From an uncultured Holdemania sp. (GTDB lineage: Bacteria > Bacillota_I > Bacilli_A > Erysipelotrichales > Erysipelotrichaceae), in assembly GCA_904395815.1 (NCBI GenBank), contig CAJFOC010000035.1, positions 29,624 to 93,623 of the forward strand: a DNA stretch of 64,000 nucleotides. Direction: 5' to 3'. Within the stretch, counting starts at the first letter, position 1; every line of letters begins with the position of its first letter. Position numbers and translations under genes: made by a program. Shown piece after piece: positions 1 through 8,812 of this stretch. Below the pieces are notes generated by a model that worked only from the letters and a program-made list of their open reading frames with translations, was not told where the DNA came from and did not search any database.

Positions 1-2405
1 ATGATATGCTGTGGGTTCCGGGAATGGATCACGCCGGCATCGCCACGCAGGCCAAAGTCGATGAAAGACTGAAGAAAGAAGGCGTTTCCCGCTATGATCT
101 GGGGCGGGAAAAGTTTCTGGAACGGGCCTGGCAGTGGAAAGAGGAATATGCCGGTCATATCCGGCAGCAATGGGCCAAACTGGGACTGTCGCTGGATTAT
201 ACCCGCGAGCGCTTTACGATGGACGAAGGACTGAGTCAGGCGGTCACCAAGGTTTTTGTCGACTATTACAATGCCGGTCTGATCTATCAGGGCGAGCGGA
301 TCATCAACTGGGATCCGCAGGCCAAAACGGCGCTGAGCAACATTGAGGTAGTGCATAAGGAAACCGAGGGCGCGATGTATACCTTCAACTATCGGGTTGT
401 GGAGACCGGCGAATGTTTTCAGGTCGCGACGACGCGGCCGGAGACGATGTTCGGTGATGTCTGCGTTGTCGTTCATCCTCAGGATCCGCGTTTTCAGCAT
501 CTGATCGGCCTGCATGCGATCAATCCGGCCAATGGAGAGTCGCTGCCGGTCATCGGCGATGATTACATCGATATCGAATTTGGTACCGGCGCAATGAAAT
601 GTACTCCGGCGCACGATCCCAACGACTTTGCGATTGCCGAGCGCCATCATCTGCCAAAGATCATCTGCATGAATCCGGATGCGACGATGAATGAACGCTG
701 CGGTGAATTTGTCGGAATGGACCGGTTTGAATGCCGGGCAAAGCTGACGGAAAAAATCCGTCAGGAAGGCAATCTGATCGGAATTGAGAAGCATGTCCAT
801 CAGGTCGGCTATTCAGAGCGGACCGATGTGATCGTCGAGCCGATGCTTTCCAAACAGTGGTTTGTCAAGATGAAGCCGCTGGCGGAGGAAGTGCTTCGTT
901 ACCAGCAGGATCCGCAGACCAAGATCAATTTCTATCCGCCGCGATTTGAAAAGACGTTCAATCAGTGGCTGGAAAACATTGAAGACTGGTGCATTTCCCG
1001 TCAGCTCTGGTGGGGACACCGCATTCCGGCCTGGTATCACAAGGAAACCAAAGAAGTGTATGTCGGAGCCCAGCCGCCGCAGGATCCGCAGAACTGGACG
1101 CAGGATGAAGATGTGCTGGATACCTGGTTCTCCAGCGCGCTGTGGCCGTTTTCCACGCTGGGATGGCCGCAGCAGACGGAAGATCTGAAGCGGTATTATC
1201 CCAACGACGTGCTGGTTACCGGCTATGATATCATCTTTTTCTGGGTAGCCCGTATGGCTTTCCAGGCTCGTTACTTCACTCATTCCAGACCGTTTAAGGA
1301 TGTTCTGATTCACGGTCTGATCCGGGATGCGCAGGGGCGCAAAATGTCCAAATCGCTGGGCAACGGCATCGATCCGATGGATGTCATCGAACGTCATGGC
1401 GTCGACAGTCTGCGTTTCTTTTTGACGACCAATTCCACCCCGGGTCAGGATATGCGCTACATCGAGGAAAAGCTGGAAGCGTCCTGGAACTTCATCAATA
1501 AAATCTGGAATGCCTCCCGGTTTGTCATGATGAACATACCGGAAGAGCTGTCGCTGCAGGATCTGGATCTGAGCGCGCTGTCCATCGCCGATGCCTGGAT
1601 TCTTCAGCGTCTTAACCAGACCATCCGCTCGGTGACCGCCAACATGGACCGCTATGAATTCGCGCTGGTCGGCAACGAGCTGTATGGTTTTGTCTGGGAT
1701 GATTTCTGCAGCTGGTATATCGAGCTGAGCAAGGCCGGACTCAACAGCGGGGATCCGCAGATTCGCAAGACGACGCAGTCCGTGCTGATCGTCTGTCTGC
1801 GGGCAATCATCCGTCTGCTGCATCCGTTCATGCCGTTTGTAACCGAAAAGATTTACAGTGCGTTGCCGCATGAGGAAAAAGCCTGCTGTCTGGCCAGCTG
1901 GCCGAAAGAACTGCAGGATCTGGATCTGAGCCGGGCTCAGGAAGCGGAACGGCTGATTTCCATCATCAAAACGATCCGGCAGATCCGGGTAGATTACAGC
2001 ATGAAGCCTTCCGCTGACATCGCGATGATCGTTTGCGATGTGGATCAGCAGATTCTTGCCCCGCAGCCGGAACTGGCTTCCATGATCGAGAAAATGTGCC
2101 GGGCGCATTGGGTTGATCAGCTGCAAGGCGAAACGCTGGTCCGTCCGATCAGCGGCGGATCCATCGCCGTACCGATGAACGACGTCGTCGATCTGGAAGA
2201 GGAAAGAAACAAGCTTTTGAAAGACAGCGAACGTCTGGAAGCGGAAATCCGCAGAGCAGAGGGAATGCTGGCGAACGAGCGATTTGTAGCCAAGGCTCCG
2301 GCTCAGAAGGTGGAAGAGGAACGCCGCAAGCTGACGGCCTATCGTCAGCAGCTGCAGATCGTTCAGCAGCGATTGCAGGAAATTGAGCGTCATTCATCAA
2401 ACTGA
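1..2405 (+). CDS. valS: Valine--tRNA ligase, 5' end outside window
   Basis: Charges tRNA-Val with valine in the cytoplasm. The reading frame is open from the first base, so the N-terminus, including the HIGH-class motif, lies upstream of the window. Visible are the GMDHAGIATQ segment that follows the HIGH region, the CP1 editing domain (ATTRPETMFGD at about codon 140), the KMSKS loop (GRKMSKSLGNGIDP at about codon 445), the anticodon-binding helical domain and a C-terminal coiled coil over the last 65 residues. All are typical of bacterial ValRS, and roughly 800 of an expected 880 residues are present. A terminator follows directly. Confidence 0.97.
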   Translation, partial: DMLWVPGMDHAGIATQAKVDERLKKEGVSRYDLGREKFLERAWQWKEEYAGHIRQQWAKLGLSLDYTRERFTMDEGLSQAVTKVFVDYYNAGLIYQGERIINWDPQAKTALSNIEVVHKETEGAMYTFNYRVVETGECFQVATTRPETMFGDVCVVVHPQDPRFQHLIGLHAINPANGESLPVIGDDYIDIEFGTGAMKCTPAHDPNDFAIAERHHLPKIICMNPDATMNERCGEFVGMDRFECRAKLTEKIRQEGNLIGIEKHVHQVGYSERTDVIVEPMLSKQWFVKMKPLAEEVLRYQQDPQTKINFYPPRFEKTFNQWLENIEDWCISRQLWWGHRIPAWYHKETKEVYVGAQPPQDPQNWTQDEDVLDTWFSSALWPFSTLGWPQQTEDLKRYYPNDVLVTGYDIIFFWVARMAFQARYFTHSRPFKDVLIHGLIRDAQGRKMSKSLGNGIDPMDVIERHGVDSLRFFLTTNSTPGQDMRYIEEKLEASWNFINKIWNASRFVMMNIPEELSLQDLDLSALSIADAWILQRLNQTIRSVTANMDRYEFALVGNELYGFVWDDFCSWYIELSKAGLNSGDPQIRKTTQSVLIVCLRAIIRLLHPFMPFVTEKIYSALPHEEKACCLASWPKELQDLDLSRAQEAERLISIIKTIRQIRVDYSMKPSADIAMIVCDVDQQILAPQPELASMIEKMCRAHWVDQLQGETLVRPISGGSIAVPMNDVVDLEEERNKLLKDSERLEAEIRRAEGMLANERFVAKAPAQKVEEERRKLTAYRQQLQIVQQRLQEIERHSSN

Positions 2406-2414
2406 CCGTGAATG

Positions 2415-2450
2415 AAAGAGGAGGTTTTACTATAAGACTCCTCTTTTTCC
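2415..2450 (+). terminator. Intrinsic terminator after valS
   Basis: AAAGAGGAG and CTCCTCTTT form a perfect 9-bp stem around a loop of about 14 nt, and the T run TTTTT follows. It starts 10 bp after the valS stop. Confidence 0.8.
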
Positions 2451-2514
2451 TTGGCAAAAGACTGTCGCAGTCAGCAGGTTCTCTGTATAATAGAACTGAA
2501 ATCAGGAGGAATCT

Positions 2515-2778
2515 ATGATCAGAAGAATCATTTGGATTGACAGGAAACGCTGCGATGGGTTGGGAGATTGTCCGCCGTTTTATCCGCAACAGGCGTTCCG
2601 ATTTGAAACACGCAAAGTTCACAGCGCAAATGGCCAGAAGAACAGGAAGAGCGGCAATCGTTCTGGCGGCGGGATGCAAAAAGCGGCCGATATGGCCCTG
2701 CATCGCAATACGAAACGGTTACCGGTGAAGATGCCTGTGATCGGCCGGCAGGGCGAAATCGCCGGTCAGCCGATATGA
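2515..2778 (+). pseudogene. Decayed ferredoxin-like fragment
   Basis: A TATAAT box (2486-2491) and a strong AGGAGGAA ribosome site precede an ATG at 2515. The first residues (MIRRIIWID) and a CDGLGDC segment resemble the start and the second cluster motif of 2[4Fe-4S] ferredoxins of the IDEEKCNGCGLC...CDGLGxCxxxCP type. About 35 codons between them are missing, and the following CP is FYP, so a cluster ligand is lost. Beyond codon 35 the frame is not ferredoxin-like. The open frame ends at the yaaA start (ATGA overlap), so it may still be translated as a leader. Alternatively it is an unrelated 87-aa protein. Confidence 0.4.
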
Positions 2779-3530
2779 TGCGTCTGGTCATCGCTCCCGC
2801 AAAACGATTTCATCCGCCGGAACAGGTATACGCAGAGGTAACCCGGCCGCTGTTGATGGATGAAACGCAGCGTCTTCTGACGGTGATGAAAGAGAAAACG
2901 GCAGAACAGCTGCAGTCGATGCTGGGATGCAGCCGAACGCTTGCCGAACAGGCCTGGCAGCAATATCAGCACATGGACCTGCAGGCCCGGGGCAGCGCGG
3001 CGTTATTGACTTATGATGGAATTCAGTATGCGACGATGGCGCCGCATGTGTTTTCCGATGAAGAAATGGCTTATCTGAACGAGCATCTGCGGATTATTTC
3101 AGGGTTTTATGGGATTTTGCGGCCAAGCGATGGCATTGTGCCTCACCGGCTGGAAATGGATACGCCGTTTCATACTTCCTTCTGCCGCAGTCTGAATGAT
3201 TTCTGGGGCAGCAAGGTGGCAGAAGTGCTGGGGGAACAAGCGTCGGTGATTGTGGATCTGGCCAGCGCTCAGCACTCCTGGATCCTGAAAACCCATCTCA
3301 GGCGCTGTCCGCTGATCAAGTGCTGGTTTAAGGAAGAAACCGCAACGGGATTGCGGGAAAAGGGCGTGTACGTGAAGATTGCGCGCGGGGAAATGGTTCG
3401 TTTCGCCGCCGCCATCCAGGCGCAATCCCCGCAACAGCTCAAACAGTTCAGTGCCCGCGGCTATCGGTTTCGCGCTGATCTGTCAGATCCGTACAATTAT
3501 GTTTTCAGCCGAAAGGAGGAACAACGATGA
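2775..3530 (+). CDS. yaaA: YaaA family (DUF328/UPF0246) peroxide-stress protein
   Basis: A cytoplasmic protein of 251 residues, the usual length of the family. YaaA limits intracellular iron and oxidative DNA damage under peroxide stress in E. coli and binds DNA. Recognised from the N-terminal IAPAKRF, the central LTYDGIQY, GFYGILRPSDGI and the C-terminal FSARGYRFRADLSDPYNYVF region. Two ATGs are adjacent (2775, 2778) and neither has a good ribosome site. The overlap with the stop of the upstream open frame suggests coupled translation. It overlaps mtnN by 4 bp, so both probably share a transcript. Confidence 0.9.
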   Translation: MMRLVIAPAKRFHPPEQVYAEVTRPLLMDETQRLLTVMKEKTAEQLQSMLGCSRTLAEQAWQQYQHMDLQARGSAALLTYDGIQYATMAPHVFSDEEMAYLNEHLRIISGFYGILRPSDGIVPHRLEMDTPFHTSFCRSLNDFWGSKVAEVLGEQASVIVDLASAQHSWILKTHLRRCPLIKCWFKEETATGLREKGVYVKIARGEMVRFAAAIQAQSPQQLKQFSARGYRFRADLSDPYNYVFSRKEEQR

Positions 3531-4234
3531 AACGACAGCTTCTTTTAACGGCGGTAGAAGAGGAGGCGGCGCCGTTAATTCGTCCGCTGCGCAGCGCCAG
3601 AACGCATTCCTGCGGGCAGATTCGCTGGACATGCGGCGAACTGGCAGGTCAGCCGGTGGCGATCAGCTATGGCGGAGTATGCAAGGTGAATGCCGCCGCG
3701 ACAGTCCAGTGCTGTCTGGACCATCTGGATTGCAGCGGCGTCTGGATGTGCGGCACGGCCGGGGCGATGGACCCGCGCTGTCAGATTGGCGATGTGGTGG
3801 TCGTTACCCGCTGTGCTTATCACGATGTAGATAATCAGGGCGTGCTGATCGAAGCGTTTCCGTACCGGAAAAGCTGCTGGTTTGACAGCGATCCGCAAGC
3901 GCTGAGACTCGCTTTTCAGGCAGCGTCCGCGCTTCAGCCTCGCTGGCAGGTATTTTACGGTTCGGCGGTCAGCGGAGAACAGTTTATTGATCAAAAGGGA
4001 CGGGATGCGATCGTCAGCGCGTTTTCGCCGTTATGCGTGGATATGGAAACGGCGGCGGCCGCCCATGTCTGCAGCCTTCATGATGTTCCTTTTGCGGCCG
4101 TGCGGGCTATTTCCGACACCCCGTTTCACAGCGGACTGGACGTGTATCATCAGCATTCCGCCGAAGCGGCAGAACATGCGGCGGCATTGATTCTGGCGAT
4201 GCTGCGGCAACGGAGCGCTGGCACGGATGAATGA
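3527..4234 (+). CDS. mtnN: 5'-methylthioadenosine/S-adenosylhomocysteine nucleosidase
   Basis: Cleaves adenine from methylthioadenosine and S-adenosylhomocysteine, relieving product inhibition of methyltransferases and feeding AI-2 and methionine salvage. At 235 residues it has family length. Visible are the early acidic EEEAAP segment with the catalytic Glu, the purine-site GTAGAMDP near residue 77, VDMETAAAAHV near 172 (ribose-binding Met-Glu) and the catalytic Asp in AISDTPF near 197. The ATG overlaps the yaaA stop (ATGA) and is preceded by AAAGGAGG. An 8-bp overlap with the next gene marks a three-gene operon. Confidence 0.92.
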   Translation: MKRQLLLTAVEEEAAPLIRPLRSARTHSCGQIRWTCGELAGQPVAISYGGVCKVNAAATVQCCLDHLDCSGVWMCGTAGAMDPRCQIGDVVVVTRCAYHDVDNQGVLIEAFPYRKSCWFDSDPQALRLAFQAASALQPRWQVFYGSAVSGEQFIDQKGRDAIVSAFSPLCVDMETAAAAHVCSLHDVPFAAVRAISDTPFHSGLDVYHQHSAEAAEHAAALILAMLRQRSAGTDE

Positions 4235-4802
4235 AAAACAGAAGATGTGCAGCGGGCTGCCGTATGATCCGCTGCACCCCACGCTGATTCTGGCCCGTGA
4301 CCGGGCGGCCCGGATCTTGTTTCGCTACAACCGCAAGACGTTTCATGAAATCCAGGTCCGACATCCGCTGATGCGCAAGCTGATCCATACTTCCGGTCAT
4401 TTCTGGGTGAAGCCGCCTTTTTTCTGTGATTATGGTTTCAATATCACCCTGGGCCATAACGTGATGCTGAACACGGGCTGTGTTTTGCTGGACGTCTGTC
4501 CTATCCAGATCCAAGATCATACGCTGATCGGACCGGGAGTGCATATTTACACGGCCTGTCATTCGCTGGATCCTCAGGAGCGCCGAAACAATCTGGAATA
4601 TGGTCAGCCGGTCACTCTGGGACGCAATGTCTGGATTGGCGGGCGGGTTACGATCTGTCCGGGGGTAACGATCGGCGATAACGCCGTGATCGGCGCCGGC
4701 AGCGTGGTTACCCGTTCCATTCCCGCCGGCATGCTGGCTGTGGGCAATCCATGCCGGGTTGTCCGTCCCATCACAGCCCGGGACAGGATCATAAAAGAAT
4801 AA
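4227..4802 (+). CDS. Sugar O-acetyltransferase, left-handed beta-helix
   Basis: An acetyl-CoA-dependent acetyltransferase of the maltose/galactoside acetyltransferase (Maa/LacA) type, 191 residues. The N-terminal Mac domain has the MCSGLPYDPLHPTL start and a helical segment. The rest is hexapeptide repeat, with VMLNTGCVLLD, IGPGVHIYTACHSLDP containing the catalytic-type His, and VWIGGRVTICPGVTIGDNAV. The substrate cannot be told from sequence. It is the last gene of the yaaA-mtnN operon and starts inside the mtnN end. Confidence 0.9.
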   Translation: MNEKQKMCSGLPYDPLHPTLILARDRAARILFRYNRKTFHEIQVRHPLMRKLIHTSGHFWVKPPFFCDYGFNITLGHNVMLNTGCVLLDVCPIQIQDHTLIGPGVHIYTACHSLDPQERRNNLEYGQPVTLGRNVWIGGRVTICPGVTIGDNAVIGAGSVVTRSIPAGMLAVGNPCRVVRPITARDRIIKE

Positions 4803-4832
4803 AAAAACGGTTTCGGCAAACAAGCGGAAACC
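4801..4832 (-). terminator. Terminator of the DMT exporter gene
   Basis: Read on the minus strand, GGTTTC and GAAACC flank a loop of about 12 nt, followed by GTTTTTTT. It lies between the convergent acetyltransferase and exporter genes. Confidence 0.6.
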
Positions 4833-4893
4833 TTCGATAAAAAGCAAAAGGGCAGCAGGAAAACGGGCAGTCTGAGCTGTGAAAAAATGAGAG

Positions 4894-5739
4894 CTATTGA
4901 TCCATGGATATCCAGCCGATGGCCAGAAGAATGGCGCCGGCGCCGATCAGCTGCAACGGCTGCAGGGTTTCGTGAAGAACCAGCGCCGACAACAGCAGCG
5001 CAAAGATCGGATCGAGGTAACTGCCCAGCGCTGCCAGTGTGAGCGGAAGATGAGGCAGAGTGGAAAAATACAGCAGATAGGCCAGTCCGGTATGCACGAT
5101 GCCGATCAGTATCAGCCGTTCGGCTGCAGCCTGGCCCACAATAGCGGCCGCAAGGTTGTCCGTGCTCAGCAGCGTATACGGCAGCAGAACGATTGCGGCA
5201 CTCAGCAGCTGCAGACAGGCGCTGGTCAGGCCGTTCACTTCTTTCAGCGCCGGTGAAAGCAACAGAATGCCGGCATACAGCAATGCGGCGCTCAGCGCGC
5301 TGAAAACCCCTGCGAAAGAGGCGGCGCCCTCTACGCCGTTGTTCAGCAGCAGGATCATGCCGATCCCGGCCAAGACCAGCAACCCGGCCTGGCGCAAAGG
5401 AAGGCGGCGTGTGACCATGCGTTGAGCCATCACCCACAGCGGTGCCGTATAATAACATAAGGTGGCGGCCGAAACGCTGATGTGACGGTAAGCTTCAAAC
5501 AGCATGACCCAGTTCAGTCCCAGCAGCACTCCGGACAACAACAGCGGTTTCCAGTGTTTACGCACTGCCGCCATGTTCTGATTTGACCGCCATAGACAAA
5601 AAGGCAGCAACACTGCCGCGCCCAGCGCAGCCCGGCACAGCGCAATCAGACAGGAGGGCAGTGTCAGCTCCTGCACGACCAGACCCAGACTGCCGAAAAT
5701 CATCATGGCAATGACAAAACCGACTGCGGACAAATTCAT
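4894..5739 (-). CDS. EamA/DMT-family membrane exporter
   Basis: An inner-membrane transporter of the drug/metabolite superfamily with 281 residues and about ten hydrophobic segments in two EamA repeats. The first repeat starts at residue 1 (FVIAMMIFGSLGLVVQEL, with the CRAALGAAVLLP segment). The second starts near residue 145 and ends with ASLGSYLDPIFA-like ALGSYLDPIFALLLSALVLHE, typical of the family. Substrates are varied and not predictable here. AAGGAG stands 8 bp before the ATG. It is monocistronic, divergent from the M20 gene. Confidence 0.9.
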   Translation of the reverse strand: MNLSAVGFVIAMMIFGSLGLVVQELTLPSCLIALCRAALGAAVLLPFCLWRSNQNMAAVRKHWKPLLLSGVLLGLNWVMLFEAYRHISVSAATLCYYTAPLWVMAQRMVTRRLPLRQAGLLVLAGIGMILLLNNGVEGAASFAGVFSALSAALLYAGILLLSPALKEVNGLTSACLQLLSAAIVLLPYTLLSTDNLAAAIVGQAAAERLILIGIVHTGLAYLLYFSTLPHLPLTLAALGSYLDPIFALLLSALVLHETLQPLQLIGAGAILLAIGWISMDQ

Positions 5740-5934
5740 GACGCTCAGCTCCTTGTTCTGATTTCAGGATAAAAGCGGCTGTCCGCTTTGTCAAGAAAGT
5801 CCGGCGATACGGCACGGATACGTTGTATAAGAAACGAAAAAAACAAGACTGTCGCCAAAATCTGAATTCTGTGTTACGCTGAACAACAGAAAAAACGGTA
5901 CGCATCGAGGTGCCCGATGAAGAAGGAGGAAATC

Positions 5935-7104
5935 ATGACGGAACTCAAACAGCAGCTGTTCGAAATGGAACGGCAGATGGGAAAAGAATTTGAGGAGGTT
6001 CGCGATTGGCTTTTTGAACATCCTGAGCTGGGTCTGCAGGAAACACTCAGCGCTTCGTATCTGTGCGAGGCCATGCGAGGTTATGGCTTTGAGGTGCAGT
6101 GTCCCTATGGCGGCATGGCAACGGCGTTTCGTGCCGAGCTGGTGTGCGGAAAAGGACCGAAAATCGCCTTTCTGGCAGAATATGACGCTTTGCCGGGATA
6201 TGGACCCAACCATGATCAGAATGCGCATGCCTGCGGTCATAACTGGATTGCCGCTTCCACGTTGGGAGCAGCCGCGGTGCTGTCCCGCTTCAAAGCGCAG
6301 ATCCAGGGAACGATCGTGCTGATCGGCACCCCGGCGGAGGAGACGGTCGGCGGGAAGTGCGATCTGGTCAATCGGGGCTGTTTTGACGATATTGACGCAG
6401 TATTTCAGATGCATCTGGGCGCGGAAAACAACATTCATGTCGTATCGCTGGCGATGGATTCGCTGCAGTTTGATTTTACCGGCAAGGCGGCGCATGCGGC
6501 AGCGTATCCGCATCTGGGAATCAATGCGCTGGATGCGGTGCAGCTGACCTTTGCCGGCATCAACGCCCTGCGCCAGCATATGCCGCCGCAATCACGGGTA
6601 CACGGCATTGTCACCAACGGCGGCGCGGCAGCCAACATCGTGCCGGAGGCGGCTTCCTGTCAGTTTTATATCCGCGCCCGCACCCGCAAGGTGCTGCAGG
6701 CGCTGACCGAGCGGGTGATTCACTGTGCTGAAGGCGCGGCGCTGATGACCGGCGCCCGGATGAGCTATCACGCGTTTGAAAATTCCTTTGACGATCTTGT
6801 CTACAGCGAGCCGCTGCGGCACTTGCTGAAGCAGAGCTTACAGGAACAGGGAGTTACCGGTTTTGTGCCGGAGTCTGCAGAGGCCTCCGGATCAACCGAT
6901 ATCGGCAACGTCTCGCATGTCTGTCCCACCGTGTATTGTGAAATTGAAACCGGAGCTCAGCCGCCGGTGACCGCTCATGACGAAGCGTTTCTGGACTATG
7001 TGCACGGTACCAACGCCGATGCTTCTCTGCACATCGCAATCCGGGCCATGGCCTGGAGCGCAATGCAGGTTTTTCTGGATCCGGGACTCTTGCAGACGCA
7101 ATGA
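5935..7104 (+). CDS. M20 family metallo-amidohydrolase (AbgB/aminoacylase-like)
   Basis: A cytoplasmic zinc-type hydrolase of 389 residues that probably removes an acyl, aminobenzoyl or peptide group from an amino acid. Metal-site motifs are AEYDALPGYG followed by HACGHN near residue 100, TPAEETVGGK near 140, MHLG near 165 and a C-terminal AHDEAFL. A lid/dimerisation domain starts near 180 with the AHAAAYPHLGINALDA block. The ATG at 5935 was chosen over one at 5917, because the AAGGAGGAA ribosome site lies between them, inside the longer frame. Substrate unknown. Confidence 0.88.
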   Translation: MTELKQQLFEMERQMGKEFEEVRDWLFEHPELGLQETLSASYLCEAMRGYGFEVQCPYGGMATAFRAELVCGKGPKIAFLAEYDALPGYGPNHDQNAHACGHNWIAASTLGAAAVLSRFKAQIQGTIVLIGTPAEETVGGKCDLVNRGCFDDIDAVFQMHLGAENNIHVVSLAMDSLQFDFTGKAAHAAAYPHLGINALDAVQLTFAGINALRQHMPPQSRVHGIVTNGGAAANIVPEAASCQFYIRARTRKVLQALTERVIHCAEGAALMTGARMSYHAFENSFDDLVYSEPLRHLLKQSLQEQGVTGFVPESAEASGSTDIGNVSHVCPTVYCEIETGAQPPVTAHDEAFLDYVHGTNADASLHIAIRAMAWSAMQVFLDPGLLQTQ

Positions 7105-7110
7105 AAAGCG

Positions 7111-7139
7111 TTGTTTTCACGGCAGAATCAGAGTATAAT
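7111..7139 (+). promoter_or_regulatory. Sigma-A type promoter of pyridoxal kinase gene
   Basis: TTGTTT (7111-7116), a 17-bp spacer and a perfect TATAAT (7134-7139), directly after the M20 stop codon. Confidence 0.6.
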
Positions 7140-7183
7140 CACGATGGCAGCCCTTCGGGGCTTACGGAAAAGAGGTTGTCTTG

Positions 7184-8020
7184 ATGAAAAGAATCGTAAC
7201 GATTCAGGATATTTCCTGTGTCGGCAAATGTTCGCTGACCGTAGCGTTGCCGATCATTTCCGCCATGGGAGTGGAAACCGCCATTCTTCCGACGGCGGTG
7301 CTGTCCACGCACACGATGTTTCAGAACTACACATTCAAAGATCTGACGGATCAAATGCGGCCGATTGCCGCTCACTGGAAGAAGGAACAGATTGATTTCG
7401 ACGCCATCTATACCGGATATCTGGGTTCCAGTGATCAGATCGAAATCGTGGCGGATTTGTTTGAGGAGTTCAGAAAGGAAGACAATCTGATCTTCGTCGA
7501 TCCGGTCATGGCGGATAACGGCAAGCTGTATCCGCTGTTCGATCTGGCTTTTGCCAGGAAAATGGCCCGCCTGTGTTCGCTGGCGGATGTTATTGTTCCC
7601 AACATTACCGAGGCGTGTTTCCTGACCGGGACCGAATATCGGGAATCACTGGAAGAAAAGGATGTGGAACTGCTGCTGCATCGGCTGGCTCAGTTGGGAA
7701 CAAGGAAAGCGGTAGTGCTGACCGGCGTCAGTCTGGAAGAAGGCAAAACCGGTGTGGCCGGACTGGATGTCAGAACCGGAGAGATGTTCCGCTACATTCA
7801 TCCGCGGATTCCTGTCAGCTATCACGGCACCGGCGATATTTTTTCCAGTACTGCCGTAGGAGCGCTGATGAACGGTCTCAGCCTGCAGGATGCGCTGAAA
7901 ATCGCGGCCGACTACACGGTTGCCTGCATTCAGGAAACGATGGACAACGACAAGGAAAAGAAATACGGCGTCAATTTCGAGCTGGTTCTTCCGCAGCTGC
8001 TGAAAGCGCTGGGCAAATGA
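7184..8020 (+). CDS. pdxK: Pyridoxal/pyridoxamine kinase (PfkB/ribokinase fold)
   Basis: Phosphorylates B6 vitamers to the PLP precursor form. The 278 residues begin MKRIVTIQDISCVGKCSLTVALP, typical of the PdxY/PdxK-like Firmicutes enzymes. DPVMADNGKLY near 110 contacts phosphate, TEACFLTG near 145 follows, and SYHGTGDIFSSTAVGALMNG near 210 holds the GTGD catalytic-base and anion-hole motif. The ATG at 7184 has AGAGG 8 bp upstream; a TTG one codon earlier is less likely. It is a single gene between its own promoter and a strong bidirectional hairpin. Confidence 0.92.
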   Translation: MKRIVTIQDISCVGKCSLTVALPIISAMGVETAILPTAVLSTHTMFQNYTFKDLTDQMRPIAAHWKKEQIDFDAIYTGYLGSSDQIEIVADLFEEFRKEDNLIFVDPVMADNGKLYPLFDLAFARKMARLCSLADVIVPNITEACFLTGTEYRESLEEKDVELLLHRLAQLGTRKAVVLTGVSLEEGKTGVAGLDVRTGEMFRYIHPRIPVSYHGTGDIFSSTAVGALMNGLSLQDALKIAADYTVACIQETMDNDKEKKYGVNFELVLPQLLKALGK

Positions 8021-8031
8021 TCCGGATAACG

Positions 8032-8081
8032 ACAACACCGTCCAGGCAAGGGGATACCGCATCCCGCCTGGACGGTGTTGT
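8032..8081. terminator. 16-bp perfect hairpin between convergent genes
   Basis: ACAACACCGTCCAGGC (8032-8047) pairs perfectly with 8066-8081. The loop holds a smaller GGGAT/ATCCC hairpin. The right arm runs into the stop codon of the anti-sigma gene. There is no long T tract on either side, but the position between converging genes suggests bidirectional termination. Confidence 0.65.
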
Positions 8082-8812
8082 TATTCATTGTGATGAGCGC
8101 CGTGGCGATGTCCGTTGCCCTGGCCTGGCGAGAAAAGGGGATCGGAGGAATCCGGATCAGACAGCTGAGCGATCCGATCACGGATTTCACGCATCGTCAT
8201 CGACTGTACCTGCTGGATTGTGACGTCAGGATCCAGCTGAACCAGTTCCAGATAGGCGAGGTATTTGCCATAGGAAAGACCGAGCTGATGCGCTTCGCTG
8301 ACCTCTTCGTGATGGGCGCAGTAATAAAAGGCGTTTTTCTGATCTGCGGTGCAGGATTGCACGCCTTTTAGCAGCCGGGTGGACTGACTGCCTTCCGGTC
8401 CGATCACCGTGATGGTCAGTATTTCCTCGTCCGCCAGCAGATCGCGGATCGGTTCGGTATCAAGAATCTGCTGCAGTGCGTCGGTATAGCTGAGCAGGAA
8501 GACCTGCAGCTGTTCGCTGACATCGCGGCCGTCCTCATTGCGGGCATCCAGCGCGATGACCTGATCGAACCGGTTGATTTTCAGCTCAAGCGAAGGATTC
8601 ACATCAAGACTGATCACCGCGGTAGGCTTGAAAAACAGCCACCATCCGCCGCCGGCAAACAGAATGATCAGCGCCGCGGCAGCCAGAAGCGGGTGCCGCG
8701 TTGCGGCAAAACGAGGCCGCCGCGCCCGCTCCATCACGATCTGTGCCGTCCGCTGACAGAGCGCATCATCGGCCTGAATCTGATCAAAGGCGGCTTTCAG
8801 CTGATCCTTCAT
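8081..8812 (-). CDS. RsgI-like membrane anti-sigma factor with His-rich tail
   Basis: A single-pass membrane protein of 243 residues: a cytoplasmic helical part (1-38), a transmembrane segment (about 40-61), then an extracytoplasmic domain that opens with AVISLDVNPSLELKINRFD and RNEDG. That pattern is characteristic of the middle domain of RsgI-type anti-sigma-I proteins. The last 12 residues (GNGHRHGAHHNE) are His-rich. Start: an ATG at 8812 behind GGGAGG, preferred over a GTG at 8821. It overlaps the ECF sigma gene by 29 bp, so the two are translationally coupled and it is probably the regulator of that sigma factor. The signal sensed is unknown. Confidence 0.72.
   Translation of the reverse strand: MKDQLKAAFDQIQADDALCQRTAQIVMERARRPRFAATRHPLLAAAALIILFAGGGWWLFFKPTAVISLDVNPSLELKINRFDQVIALDARNEDGRDVSEQLQVFLLSYTDALQQILDTEPIRDLLADEEILTITVIGPEGSQSTRLLKGVQSCTADQKNAFYYCAHHEEVSEAHQLGLSYGKYLAYLELVQLDPDVTIQQVQSMTMREIRDRIAQLSDPDSSDPLFSPGQGNGHRHGAHHNE

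Noticed and set aside
813..2393. 526-codon open frame antisense to valS
   Set aside because: Same cause; no ribosome site or recognisable domain.
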